A stretch of DNA of 64,000 bases from Rhizobium cauense (GTDB lineage: Bacteria; Pseudomonadota; Alphaproteobacteria; Rhizobiales; Rhizobiaceae): contig NZ_JAEUAT010000003.1 of the NCBI RefSeq assembly GCF_019511525.1, forward strand, positions 372,001-436,000. The letters run 5' to 3'. The position numbers were made by a program, and so were the translations under genes. Below the pieces are notes generated by a model that worked only from the letters and a program-made list of their open reading frames with translations, did no database searches and was not told the origin of the DNA. How positions within the stretch are numbered: position 1 is the stretch's first letter; every line of letters begins with the position of its first letter. This document shows, one piece after another, positions 37,283 through 46,376 of the stretch.

Positions 37283-38950
37283 ATGGCACTCTCGCTCGTC
37301 AACTCCTTCGCACCACCCGTACGTCACGACCACGAGGCACATTCGGAACAACCTGTCATCGATGCCCGAAACATCGGCGTCAAATTCAAGGTCGAGCACG
37401 GCATTGTCGATGCAGTAAAAGATATCTCCTTTCAGCTTTACCGGGGCGAAACGATTGCCATTGTTGGCGAATCCGGTTCGGGAAAGTCGGTGACGGCCCG
37501 TACAGTCATGGGGCTTTTGTCGAAGCGTGCGACCGTCTCCGACAAGTCGAGCGTCCAATATGACGGCACGAATATCCTGACATTCTCCGAGCGTCAGCGG
37601 CGAAAATTGCGCGGCGACCGGATCTCGATGATCTTTCAGGAGCCCATGAGTTCGCTGAACCCGATCTATACGATCGGCACCCAGATCGTGGAGGCAATCC
37701 GCGTTCACCGCAAGGTCAGCCGCAAGCAGGCCGAAGCGCGCGCCCTGGAGCTTTTGAAGCACGTTCAGATCCCCGACCCGGAAGCACGCCTGAAGCAGTA
37801 TCCGCATCAGTTGTCGGGCGGACAGCGCCAGCGTGTGATGATCGCCATGGCCCTTGCCAACGATCCAGACGTCTTGATTGCAGACGAGCCAACGACGGCG
37901 CTCGATGTCACCGTGCAGGCCCAGATCCTCAATCTCATTCGCAACCTTCAGACAGAACTGCGAATGGCGGTGATCCTCATTACCCACGACCTGACAGTGG
38001 TGCGCAAGTTCTCCGACTATGTCTACGTCATGCAGCATGGTGAAATGCGCGAACACAACACGACGGAGCGGCTTTTTGCCAACCCGCAGCATACTTACAC
38101 CAGGCATCTTCTGGGCTCCGAGCCGCGCGGCCAGGCCAATCCGTTGCCGGAGGGGTCGGATGTCATCCTTGATGCACGCAACGTGCGCGTCTCGTTCATG
38201 ATGCGCCATGGCAGCTTCTTTAAACCGAAGCTCAAGGAACTGGTTGCAGTTGACAGCCTGAACCTGACGCTTCGCCGGCACGAGACGCTCGGACTTGTCG
38301 GGGAGTCTGGATCCGGGAAAACGACCTTCGGGCAGGCGCTGCTCAGATTGAACGATCCTGATGGCGGCGAGATCTTCTTCGACAAGCTGCCGATCCACGG
38401 CAAGTCGCGGGCTGAAATGCGCCCCCTGCGGTCGCGAATGCAGGTCGTGTTTCAAGACCCGTTCTCCTCTCTCAACCCACGCATGACGATCGGTCAGATC
38501 ATCGAGGAGGGATTGATCGTCAATCAGCTTGGGGCGACCAGGGCAGAACGGCTCGACCGTGTTCGCGAGGCGCTGATTGCAGCCGGCATGCCCGGCAATA
38601 TTCTGTCGCGTTTTCCGCACGAGTTTTCCGGCGGTCAGCGCCAGCGCATCGCGATCGCCCGCGCCGTCGCACTCGAACCGGAATTCATCCTGCTCGATGA
38701 GCCGACCTCGGCACTCGACCTGTCCGTCCAGGCCCAGATCATCGAGCTCTTGCGCAAGCTGCAGGACGAACGCGGCCTCAGCTACCTCTTCATCTCGCAT
38801 GATCTCAAGGTCGTGCGTGCTCTCTGCCACCGTGTGATCGTCATGCAGCATGGCAAGATCATGGAAGAGGGACCCGTCAACGAAGTTCTCACCAACCCCA
38901 AGACCGCCTACACGGAGCGCCTTGTCAAAGCCGCTTTCGAAGTAGCCTGA
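37283..38950 (+). CDS. agpD: Fused double ABC ATPase for alpha-galactoside uptake
   Basis: 555 residues joining DppD-like and DppF-like ATPases. The first half has Walker A GESGSGKS (62-69) and [19 protein letters not shown], the second a [11 protein letters not shown]alker A near residue 345 and [19 protein letters not shown]. Both Walker B motifs ([16 protein letters not shown]) are intact, so both sites should hydrolyse ATP. It is 10 bp after agpC. One fused chain replaces the two separate subunits of the usual peptide transporter. Confidence 0.92.
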   Translation: MALSLVNSFAPPVRHDHEAHSEQPVIDARNIGVKFKVEHGIVDAVKDISFQLYRGETIAIVGESGSGKSVTARTVMGLLSKRATVSDKSSVQYDGTNILTFSERQRRKLRGDRISMIFQEPMSSLNPIYTIGTQIVEAIRVHRKVSRKQAEARALELLKHVQIPDPEARLKQYPHQLSGGQRQRVMIAMALANDPDVLIADEPTTALDVTVQAQILNLIRNLQTELRMAVILITHDLTVVRKFSDYVYVMQHGEMREHNTTERLFANPQHTYTRHLLGSEPRGQANPLPEGSDVILDARNVRVSFMMRHGSFFKPKLKELVAVDSLNLTLRRHETLGLVGESGSGKTTFGQALLRLNDPDGGEIFFDKLPIHGKSRAEMRPLRSRMQVVFQDPFSSLNPRMTIGQIIEEGLIVNQLGATRAERLDRVREALIAAGMPGNILSRFPHEFSGGQRQRIAIARAVALEPEFILLDEPTSALDLSVQAQIIELLRKLQDERGLSYLFISHDLKVVRALCHRVIVMQHGKIMEEGPVNEVLTNPKTAYTERLVKAAFEVA

Positions 38951-38971
38951 TTGCACATGCCGGAGGTTATA

Positions 38972-40342
38972 ATGGCAAGAAATCCCAAGATCACATTCAT
39001 CGGAGCTGGCTCCACCGTCTTCATGAAAAACATTATCGGCGACGTGCTGCAGCGCCCAGCGCTATCGGGCGCAACGATCGCGCTCATGGATATCAATCCC
39101 CAGCGCCTCGAGGAAAGTGCCGTTGTCGTCAACAAGCTGATCTCGACACTCGGTGTCAAGGCAAAGGCCGAGACTTACTCTGATCAGCGCAAGGCACTGA
39201 CGGGTGCTGACTTCGTCGTCGTTGCCTTCCAGATTGGCGGCTACGAGCCTTGCACCGTCACGGATTTCGACATCCCGAAGAAGTATGGGCTGCGTCAGAC
39301 GATTGCCGACACACTTGGCGTCGGTGGGATCATGCGCGGATTGCGCACGGTGCCGCATCTCTGGAAAATCTGCGAGGACATGCTCGCCGTCTGCCCGGAC
39401 GCGATCATGTTGCAATATGTGAACCCAATGGCAATCAATACCTGGGCGATCGCGGAAAAGTATCCGACGATCAAACAGGTGGGTTTGTGCCACTCGGTGC
39501 AGGGCACGGCGATGGAGCTCGCGCACGATCTCGATATCCCTTACGAGGACATCCGTTACCGTTCCGCTGGCATCAACCACATGGCCTTCTATCTCAAGTT
39601 CGAGCATCGCCAGGCCGACGGCTCCTACAGGGATCTTTATCCGGATCTCGTTCGCGCCTATCGCGAAGGCCGTGCACCAAAGCCCGGCTGGAATCCTCGT
39701 TGCCCCAACAAGGTCCGATATGAGATGCTGACGCGCCTTGGCTATTTCGTGACCGAGAGCTCGGAGCACTTCGCGGAATACACGCCATACTTCATCAAGG
39801 AAGGCCGCGAAGATCTGATTGAGAAATTCGGTATTCCACTCGATGAATATCCGAAGCGCTGCATAGAGCAGATTGAACGGTGGAAGGGACAGGCAGAGGC
39901 TTATCGGTCCGCCGACAAGATCGAAGTGAAGCAATCGAAGGAGTATGCCTCGTCGATCATCAATTCGGTCTGGACCGGAGAACCGTCCGTCATCTACGGA
40001 AATGTCCGAAACAACGGCTGCATCACCTCTCTGCCATATAATTGCGCCGCCGAAGTTCCATGCCTGGTCGATGCTTCCGGGATCCAGCCAACCTTCATCG
40101 GCGATCTGCCGCCGCAACTGACCGCACTTATGCGCACCAACATCAATGTCCAGGAGTTGACTGTCCAGGCGCTGATGACCGAAAATCGCGAACACATCTA
40201 TCATGCCGCAATGATGGACCCCCACACTGCGGCCGAACTCGACCTTGACCAGATCTGGTCCATGGTCGACGATCTACTCGCTGCTCACGGTAACTGGCTG
40301 CCGGAATGGGCGCATAACAGCCGGAAGGTTCAGGCCGCCTGA
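38972..40342 (+). CDS. agaL2: Alpha-galactosidase, GH4 (second copy)
   Basis: A 456-residue GH4 enzyme with IGAGSTVFMKNIIGDVL at the start, QYVNPMAINTWA (about 150), GLCHSVQG with the metal Cys (about 174) and SAGINHMAFY with the metal His. It is clearly diverged from agaL1 (different length and loop sequences), so the pair may divide substrates by size or linkage. Start ATG 38972 follows CGGAGG. It is the last gene of the operon and is followed by a terminator. Confidence 0.92.
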   Translation: MARNPKITFIGAGSTVFMKNIIGDVLQRPALSGATIALMDINPQRLEESAVVVNKLISTLGVKAKAETYSDQRKALTGADFVVVAFQIGGYEPCTVTDFDIPKKYGLRQTIADTLGVGGIMRGLRTVPHLWKICEDMLAVCPDAIMLQYVNPMAINTWAIAEKYPTIKQVGLCHSVQGTAMELAHDLDIPYEDIRYRSAGINHMAFYLKFEHRQADGSYRDLYPDLVRAYREGRAPKPGWNPRCPNKVRYEMLTRLGYFVTESSEHFAEYTPYFIKEGREDLIEKFGIPLDEYPKRCIEQIERWKGQAEAYRSADKIEVKQSKEYASSIINSVWTGEPSVIYGNVRNNGCITSLPYNCAAEVPCLVDASGIQPTFIGDLPPQLTALMRTNINVQELTVQALMTENREHIYHAAMMDPHTAAELDLDQIWSMVDDLLAAHGNWLPEWAHNSRKVQAA

Positions 40343-40370
40343 CCATCTCTCTCCCGGTCACGGCCACATG

Positions 40371-40401
40371 AGGTCCCGCGGCACTGCCGCGGGACCTTTT
40401 T
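40371..40401 (+). terminator. Rho-independent terminator of the agp operon
   Basis: AGGTCCCGCGGCA and TGCCGCGGGACCT form a near-continuous stem followed by TTTTT, 28 bp past agaL2. Confidence 0.92.
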
Positions 40402-40659
40402 GAGCGAGGGGTTGATCTGAAAGCGCCTTTGGAACGCGACCGGCGTCGGATGGGTTTCGTTAATGGGTTTGGCCGCAACGTGCCCGATACTGGTTGGGGA
40501 AGGTGGTCTCCAATGTTGGGTTTCAGCTTGCTTTGCAAAACAACTTGGGGGGATTGGTCTAGAAATTGATGCCACGCGTTCAAACCCCGCCGCAGGCATG
40601 CTATTTCAAATCACCACCGACCAACCGAGGGCAGGGACGGGTCGCCCGGAGGCTCTAGG
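40402..40659. other. Intergenic stretch between agaL2 and the epimerase-like gene
   Basis: No gene or clear structure. The promoter of the next gene must lie here; no confident -35/-10 pair was found. Confidence 0.3.
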
Positions 40660-41421
40660 ATGAAACCGACACTATCCCTGCAGCTTTTCTCTTTGAGGGG
40701 ACTTGGGTCGCTTGAGGCACAACTGTCGGCAGCGGCCCGCGCCGGGTTCCGTTCGGTAGAGCCTCTCGAAAGCCATTTGCGCGACGTTGGCGAGCTAAGG
40801 GACGGCTTGCGTCGCCATCAACTGACCGCGCCGACTGCGCATGTCAGCCTGGAAGCATTGAGGACCGAGGGAGCAATGTTCGTTGACGCCTGTCATAGCT
40901 GCGGGATCGGCGAATTGTTTGTTCCTCATCCGGCACCGTCTGGCGCACAGGAAACTGCGAGCGCCTGGCAACGCCTCGGCCGTGAGCTAGGTGCACTGGC
41001 AGACCGGTTTAAGGGGGATTGCGTCCAACTCGGATATCACAACAAGACCGCTGGCTTCACTCGCCTCCACGGAGGTCGATATGGCTTCGAGTTGATGTTT
41101 GACACAGCGAGGGGAAGTCCACTCGTATGGCAGGCCGATATCGCCTGGCTGGCTCGTGCTGGTGTGGTTCCGGGCGAGTGGTTGCACAGGTACGCAAGCG
41201 TGCTCGCATCGGCACATGTCAAGGACCAGGCGCCGGATGGCGCCAAAGCCGAGGAGGAGGGATGGTCGGACGTCGGCTCGGGTATTCTCGTCTGGCCATT
41301 GCTATGGCGCACAGCCATTGCAAACGGCGCCCGCACCTTGGTCGTCGAACACGACAATCCACAAGAGCCCTATGAATTCGCAGCCAGAAGCTTTGCTTAC
41401 GTAACCCGGTTCATGTCCTAG
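40660..41421 (+). CDS. Sugar phosphate isomerase/epimerase-like TIM-barrel protein
   Basis: 253 residues of the xylose-isomerase-like (AP endonuclease 2) barrel. It begins KPTLSLQLFSLRGLGSLEAQ, has GFRSVEPLES on strand 2, QLGYHNKTAGFTRL with a metal-ligand His (about 127), and LASAHVKDQAPDG and TLVVEHDNPQEP near the C-terminus with further ligands. Family members isomerise or epimerise ketoses, or act on inositol derivatives. At 253 residues it is slightly short. It is between the agp and arabinoside modules and may belong to neither. Confidence 0.75.
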   Translation: MKPTLSLQLFSLRGLGSLEAQLSAAARAGFRSVEPLESHLRDVGELRDGLRRHQLTAPTAHVSLEALRTEGAMFVDACHSCGIGELFVPHPAPSGAQETASAWQRLGRELGALADRFKGDCVQLGYHNKTAGFTRLHGGRYGFELMFDTARGSPLVWQADIAWLARAGVVPGEWLHRYASVLASAHVKDQAPDGAKAEEEGWSDVGSGILVWPLLWRTAIANGARTLVVEHDNPQEPYEFAARSFAYVTRFMS

Positions 41422-41506
41422 GCCAGCACGAATCCGCTCTTCAGCATTGCCCCGCACGGCGAAGCAGTTCAGTTCCCACAGATCTCCAGCAATCGCCTAT
41501 TGATAA

Positions 41507-41536
41507 GATCAGTTTTTCTGATATAGAAAACCGATC
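41507..41536. promoter_or_regulatory. Imperfect inverted repeat upstream of the ArsR-type gene
   Basis: GATCAGTTTT at 41507-41516 faces AAAACCGATC at 41527-41536 (one mismatch), 21 bp before the start codon. It is a candidate autoregulatory operator. Confidence 0.45.
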
Positions 41537-41557
41537 ACCTTCGCAGATCGGAACCCC

Positions 41558-42484
41558 ATGAGCCGGAATTTCCTTGTCGTCGACCCCGAAGCAGGCATGC
41601 CTATCCTCAAGGGTCTCGCATCACCGGCTCGTGTCGCGGTGTTGAAGCTCCTGCATGAGAAAGGGGCCCTGAACGTCAATGAAATTGCTGACATACTTGA
41701 ACTGCCGCAATCCAGCGTTTCTACGAACGTCCAGATGCTGGAAGAAGCAGGACTGATCCAGACGGAAACTCTAAAGGCGCGAAAGGGCAACCAGAAGGTC
41801 TGCCGCAGCGTCTATGATGAGATTCTGGTCGTCTTCAAGAACGAAATCAAAGAAACTGAACCAGATGCAATCGAGGTATCCATGCCGCTGGGGCTCTATA
41901 CGAGCTTCGAAGTGACGGCGCCTTGCGGGCTATGTTCCGCCGATGGCATCATCGGGCTGCTTGACGTTCCGAATACCTTCCTTGATCCGGATCGCATGAA
42001 GGCTGGGCTTATCTGGTTTACGCGCGGCTACGTCGAATATCAGTTTCCCAACAATGCGCGATTGACGAATACGAGCATTCGGGAAATCGAATTCGTGATG
42101 GAGCTTAGCTCCGAGGTTCCTGGAACAAGCGCTGATTGGCCATCCGACATAACGCTTTCCGTCAACGGCGCCGATATCGGCACCTGGACGTCGCCTGGCG
42201 ACTTTGGCGATAAACGCGGGGTTTTCACCCCGGATTGGTGGAAGTTGAAGGGATCGCAATATGGCAAGCTCAAGAACTTCCGCATCAACGACGACGGCGC
42301 ATTCGTCGATGGCTTGCGCATTTCCGATGTCACGCTCGCAAACCTGAAACTCGATGAGCATCACTCGATTCGCCTTCGCATCGGAGTGCGAGACGATGCC
42401 AAGCACCCCGGCGGTGTCAATATTTTCGGCCGAGGTTTCGGCAACTACGACCAGGACATCCTGCTTCGCTTGAAGACCCGGTGA
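41558..42484 (+). CDS. ArsR-type winged-helix regulator with long C-terminal domain
   Basis: 308 residues. The first 90 form an ArsR-like winged helix (ILKGLASPARVAVLKLLHEK, then LNVNEIADILELPQSSVSTN). The remaining 215 residues are unlike metal-sensing ArsR proteins, which end near 110; they contain a PCGLC motif (about 127-131) and a beta-rich C-terminus (VNIFGRGFGNYDQDILLRL) that could be a sugar-binding jelly roll. The gene directly precedes the arabinofuranosidase and sugar transporter genes, so an arabinoside-responsive regulator is the natural reading. The binding domain assignment is my inference. Confidence 0.72.
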   Translation: MSRNFLVVDPEAGMPILKGLASPARVAVLKLLHEKGALNVNEIADILELPQSSVSTNVQMLEEAGLIQTETLKARKGNQKVCRSVYDEILVVFKNEIKETEPDAIEVSMPLGLYTSFEVTAPCGLCSADGIIGLLDVPNTFLDPDRMKAGLIWFTRGYVEYQFPNNARLTNTSIREIEFVMELSSEVPGTSADWPSDITLSVNGADIGTWTSPGDFGDKRGVFTPDWWKLKGSQYGKLKNFRINDDGAFVDGLRISDVTLANLKLDEHHSIRLRIGVRDDAKHPGGVNIFGRGFGNYDQDILLRLKTR

Positions 42485-42549
42485 GTCTATCCGGTTTTGT
42501 GAACTTTAGGCTTGACCGAGCTGCCGGCATCCGCTTTATTCAACTCAAA

Positions 42550-42567
42550 TTGTGATACACATCACAA
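42550..42567. promoter_or_regulatory. Palindrome upstream of the arabinofuranosidase gene
   Basis: TTGTGATACACATCACAA: perfect 7-bp arms, 24 bp before the start codon. Its core TGATACACATCA resembles TGATACGTATCA at 44119-44130 ahead of the sugar transporter, pointing to one shared regulator. Confidence 0.55.
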
Positions 42568-42590
42568 ATAAGGATATAGTGGAGGATATC

Positions 42591-44102
42591 ATGAAGGCTG
42601 CGGTCACAGCGCACAGCAAATATACAATCTCGGACATCGACCCGCGGCTTTACGGTTCGTTCATCGAACACCTCGGTCGGGCCGTTTACACAGGCATTTA
42701 TGAGCCTGGCCATGCGACCGCTGACGAGAGTGGCATGCGCAAGGATGTCATCGAGCTCGTCAAGGAGCTCAATGTCCCGATGGTCCGCTACCCCGGTGGC
42801 AATTTCGTGTCGGCCTACAACTGGGAAGACGGCATTGGCCCAAAAGAGAGCCGCCCGACCCGCCTCGACCTTGCCTGGCACACCTCCGAGAGCAACCAGG
42901 TCGGCATCCACGAGTTTGCCGACTGGTGCACGTCGGCCAACACCGAGATGATGCTGGCTGTCAACCTTGGTTCGCGCGGCCTTGATGAAGCCCGCAACTT
43001 CCTTGAATACGTTAATCATTCCGGCGGAAGCGAGTGGAGCGACAAGCGCATCGCGAATGGCCGCAAAGAGCCATGGGACGTCAAACTCTGGTGCCTGGGT
43101 AACGAGATGGACGGCCCCTGGCAGATCGGCCACAAGACGGCTGACGAGTACGGTCGCTTGGCGCATGAGACAGCCAAGGCAATGCGCGCCTTTGACAGCT
43201 CGCTTGAGCTGGTCGTCTGCGGGTCATCGAACGCACACATGCCGACCTATCCGGAGTGGGAGGCGACTGTCCTCGATCACACCTATAACGAGGTCGACTA
43301 CATCTCGCTGCACATGTACTTCGAAAACCGCGCCAAGAACACGGCCAACTATCTCGCACGCAGCATCGAACTCGACAACTACATCGGCACGGTCGCCGGC
43401 GTGATCGATTACATCAAGGCAAAGAAGCGCTCAACCAAGGACGTCTACATCTCGTTCGACGAATGGAACGTCTGGTATCACTCCAAGGAGCGCGACAAGG
43501 CAACACTTGCAGGCGCCAATGGCTGGCCGCATGCGCCTGCTTTGCTTGAGGATGACTATAACTTCGAAGATGTGCTTCAGGTTGGCTGCATCCTCAATAC
43601 CTTCATCAACCGGGCCGACGTCGTAAAGATTGCCTGCCTGGCGCAGCTCATCAACGTGATCGCGCCGATCATGACGGTTCCAGGTGGCCCGGCATGGCGC
43701 CAGACGATCTACTATCCCTACTATTTTGCTTCCGTTTACGGGCGCGGGACTGCTCTGAAGTTGATGGTCGACAGCCCGACCTACAAGGTCGACGACCTCG
43801 GCGACGTGCCCTATCTCGACGTGTCGGCCGTTCATGATGCGGACAAGAAGACCGTTACCTTCTTCATCGTCAATCGTCACGGCACGGAGACGCTTGATCT
43901 CGATGCGAGCCTGCTCGAGTTTGGCGCCTTGCGGGTCATCGATGATCAGGTCGTCGTCCATAGTGACCTCACCATCACCAACACCGCTGAAAAGCCCGAC
44001 AACGTCGTACCGAAGGCCGTCACCGGCTCGAGCTTCGTTGATGGCAAGCTTAGCGCCAGGATCGCTCCGCTCTCATATCGAATGATCCGCCTTCAAGCAT
44101 AA
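42591..44102 (+). CDS. abfA: Alpha-L-arabinofuranosidase, GH51
   Basis: A 503-residue retaining glycosidase releasing arabinose from alpha-L-arabinofuranosides of plant polysaccharide fragments. The acid/base Glu172 is in WCLGNEMDGPWQIG and the nucleophile Glu291 in VYISFDEWNVWY. The (beta/alpha)8 barrel opens with DIDPRLYGSFIEHLGRAVY and FRYPGG-like VRYPGGNFVSAY, and a beta-sandwich closes the chain from about 390. No signal peptide is present, so it acts on imported oligosaccharides. Start ATG 42591 follows GTGGAGGA. It lies ahead of the sugar ABC transporter. Confidence 0.93.
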   Translation: MKAAVTAHSKYTISDIDPRLYGSFIEHLGRAVYTGIYEPGHATADESGMRKDVIELVKELNVPMVRYPGGNFVSAYNWEDGIGPKESRPTRLDLAWHTSESNQVGIHEFADWCTSANTEMMLAVNLGSRGLDEARNFLEYVNHSGGSEWSDKRIANGRKEPWDVKLWCLGNEMDGPWQIGHKTADEYGRLAHETAKAMRAFDSSLELVVCGSSNAHMPTYPEWEATVLDHTYNEVDYISLHMYFENRAKNTANYLARSIELDNYIGTVAGVIDYIKAKKRSTKDVYISFDEWNVWYHSKERDKATLAGANGWPHAPALLEDDYNFEDVLQVGCILNTFINRADVVKIACLAQLINVIAPIMTVPGGPAWRQTIYYPYYFASVYGRGTALKLMVDSPTYKVDDLGDVPYLDVSAVHDADKKTVTFFIVNRHGTETLDLDASLLEFGALRVIDDQVVVHSDLTITNTAEKPDNVVPKAVTGSSFVDGKLSARIAPLSYRMIRLQA

Positions 44103-44117
44103 TCTAAATCGTGTTTC

Positions 44118-44131
44118 TTGATACGTATCAA
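44118..44131. promoter_or_regulatory. Palindrome upstream of the sugar ABC operon
   Basis: TTGATACGTATCAA is a perfect 14-bp palindrome, 87 bp before the 48-codon ORF. A -35-like TTGACA follows at 44139-44145. It shares its core with the palindrome at 42550-42567. Confidence 0.55.
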
Positions 44132-44204
44132 ACGATATGTTGACAAAACAATTGTATGATTTAACGTCAGCACACCGGTTTTGACGTGCCACTGGGAGGA
44201 AAAG

Positions 44205-44351
44205 ATGGGAGCAAACGCTTCTGTTTTGGCACAATCACGAACTGAGAGAGACCGGCTTTTCCAGGCCGGTGCTCTCTCAGCGGATGCATGCCATTCATTG
44301 TTTGGTATCGGTTTTTCGGGTTCTGACTGCAATTCAGGAGCAGTCGGATGA
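44205..44351 (+). CDS. 48-residue ORF coupled to the ABC ATPase gene
   Basis: ATG 44205 follows GGGAGGAAAAG, one of the best ribosome sites in the window. The frame runs MGANASVLAQSRTERD, RLFQAGALSADACHSLFG to DCNSGAVG and its TGA overlaps the ATG of the ATPase gene as ATGA (44348-44351). I recognise no family. A hairpin (GAGAGAGACCGGC with GCCGGTGCTCTCTC, about 44246-44280) lies inside it. It may be a leader peptide that couples or regulates translation, a microprotein, or a relic. Confidence 0.45.
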   Translation: MGANASVLAQSRTERDRLFQAGALSADACHSLFGIGFSGSDCNSGAVG

Positions 44352-45448
44352 CCGCTAATATCGAAATCCATAATGTCACCAAGCGCTACGGCTCGATCAC
44401 CGTCCTCGACGGCCTTTCCTTGTCGATCAAGGCGAACGAATTCATGGTGTTCCTTGGTCCGTCTGGTTGCGGCAAATCTACGCTTCTTCGAATGATCGCG
44501 GGCCTTGAGAGCGTGGACGAGGGCACGATCTCGATCAACGGCGAGCGTATCGATACGCTGCCCCCCGGTCAGCGCGACATCGCCATGGTATTCCAGTCCT
44601 ACGCGCTCTATCCGCATATGACAGTTGCCGACAACATGGCCTTCGGGCTACGCAACATCAACGTTTCGACCGAGGTGATCTCCGCACGCATTGCCGAGGC
44701 TGCCCGGATGCTCGAAATCGGTCATCTGCTTGAGCGCAAGCCTGGCCAGTTGTCCGGCGGTCAGCGCCAGCGCGTTGCCATCGGTCGTGCGATTGTCAAG
44801 GAACCAAAAGCGTTCCTTTTTGATGAGCCCTTGTCAAACCTGGATGCTGCGCTTCGCGTTCGTACGCGCGTCGAGCTTGCGCAACTGCGCAACCGGGTAA
44901 GATCGACCATGATCTTCGTCACGCACGATCAGATCGAAGCGATGACGCTCGCCGATCGCATCGTCGTCATGAACAATCGCAAGATCGAGCAGATCGGTAC
45001 GCCGATGGAGATCTATTCTCGTCCGGCTAGTCGCTTCGTCGCAACCTTCGTCGGTTCACCAACGATGAATTTCCTCAATGTTGGTCTTTCCGAAGAAAAT
45101 GGCTTCGTTCGCGCCAGGCTTCAAGACGGAACCGAATTGCAGACGGCGATCCGGGCGGAGGGCGTCAAGGCAGGCGAGTATACCCTCGGCATTCGTGCCG
45201 AAGCAGTCAAGCGGGCTAACGGTGCTGCCCCGACCACAACGGGCAAGGTTGATGTGCTGGAGCGCCTAGGCGACCGCACCCTTCTCTACACTCGCCTGAG
45301 CGATGGGAGCGTCATCGTCGCCGAGGATATCGGCAACAGCCGGGTCGCTATCGGCGACGAAGTGGGGCTCAATCTCGATGGCACGCGCACGCATCTCTTC
45401 GACGATGCTGGCAAGGCCTGGCACAATGAGGAGGTTGGCCATGGCTGA
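44348..45448 (+). CDS. CUT1 sugar ABC transporter ATP-binding protein
   Basis: A 366-residue UgpC/MsmK-type ATPase. Walker A GPSGCGKS (37-44), [15 protein letters not shown] near 135, Walker B FLFDEPLSNLD near 155, and a C-terminal OB-fold (about 240-366) that in this class binds regulators. It is coupled by ATGA to the 48-residue ORF and overlaps the first permease gene by 8 bp. The neighbouring arabinofuranosidase suggests arabinose oligosaccharides as cargo. Confidence 0.92.
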   Translation: MTANIEIHNVTKRYGSITVLDGLSLSIKANEFMVFLGPSGCGKSTLLRMIAGLESVDEGTISINGERIDTLPPGQRDIAMVFQSYALYPHMTVADNMAFGLRNINVSTEVISARIAEAARMLEIGHLLERKPGQLSGGQRQRVAIGRAIVKEPKAFLFDEPLSNLDAALRVRTRVELAQLRNRVRSTMIFVTHDQIEAMTLADRIVVMNNRKIEQIGTPMEIYSRPASRFVATFVGSPTMNFLNVGLSEENGFVRARLQDGTELQTAIRAEGVKAGEYTLGIRAEAVKRANGAAPTTTGKVDVLERLGDRTLLYTRLSDGSVIVAEDIGNSRVAIGDEVGLNLDGTRTHLFDDAGKAWHNEEVGHG

Positions 45449-46376
45449 GGCGACACTCTCACCTGCGAGAGATGCGACCGGTGTCGCGGCGAGAGTGAAA
45501 GTGCAAAACATCAATGCACCGCTCTGGCGAAACGCGCTTTTCGTCGCGCCATACCTCTTCTTTTTTGTGACCCTCCTTGTCGTGCCGTTGTTCTGGGGTA
45601 TCTGGCTCAGCCTTCACAAGGCTGATGCCTTCGGGACCGGTCGTTTTGTTGGTCTCGGCAACTACATCAGGCTGTTTAACGACAAGATCTTCCTCCAGGC
45701 CGTTGGAAACACATTCTATTTCGTGTTTCTCACAGTCCCGACATTGGCCCTTTTGGGTTTGCTCTTGGCGCTAGCATTGAACCGCAAGACGAAGATGGCA
45801 GCAGCACTGCGCGCCGTATATTTCTCGTCATCTGTCTTGTCGGTCACGATCGTCACGCTGATCTGGCGTATCGTCTTCATCGGCAATTTCGGTCTTCTTG
45901 CCACGATTTACGGCTGGTTCGGTGTGCCAGCACCTGCCTTTCTCTCCGACCCGAACCTCGCCATGATCGGCATTGCGATCGCAACCGTCTGGTGGTGCAT
46001 CGGTCTGCCCATGATGCTCTTTCTCTCAGCCCTGCAGCAGGTGCCGGCAGAAATCTATGAGGCAGCGGCACTCGACAATGCCAGCCGCTGGCGAACGCTC
46101 TGGTACATCACGCTGCCTTCGATCCGGCGGACCTTTGTGCTTGTCCTGATCATCCAGGTCGTGCTGCAATTCCAGCTCTTTGGCCAGGCGAAGCTGATGA
46201 CCCTCGGCGGTCCGAACAATGTTTCCAAGCCGATCGTGCTTTACATCTACGAAGCAGCCTTCACCAAGTGGGACCTCGGTCTTGGTGCTGCCGCCTCTGA
46301 AGTTCTCTTCATACTGATCCTGATTGCTGCGATGGCGCAGTACTTCATTTCGCGCCGCAAAGGGGAAGAAGGATGA
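45441..46376 (+). CDS. CUT1 sugar ABC transporter permease (MalF type)
   Basis: A 311-residue inner-membrane protein with six hydrophobic segments (the first FVAPYLFFFVTLLVVPLFWG). EAA loop EIYEAAALDNASRWRTLWYI near 215 matches the sugar class. Start ATG 45441 lies within the end of the ATPase gene and is followed by an ATGA overlap with the second permease gene. Confidence 0.9.
   Translation: MAEATLSPARDATGVAARVKVQNINAPLWRNALFVAPYLFFFVTLLVVPLFWGIWLSLHKADAFGTGRFVGLGNYIRLFNDKIFLQAVGNTFYFVFLTVPTLALLGLLLALALNRKTKMAAALRAVYFSSSVLSVTIVTLIWRIVFIGNFGLLATIYGWFGVPAPAFLSDPNLAMIGIAIATVWWCIGLPMMLFLSALQQVPAEIYEAAALDNASRWRTLWYITLPSIRRTFVLVLIIQVVLQFQLFGQAKLMTLGGPNNVSKPIVLYIYEAAFTKWDLGLGAAASEVLFILILIAAMAQYFISRRKGEEG

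Noticed and set aside
37226..38956. 576-codon open frame antisense to agpD
   Set aside because: Mirror of the double ATPase; the sense strand has both sets of Walker motifs.
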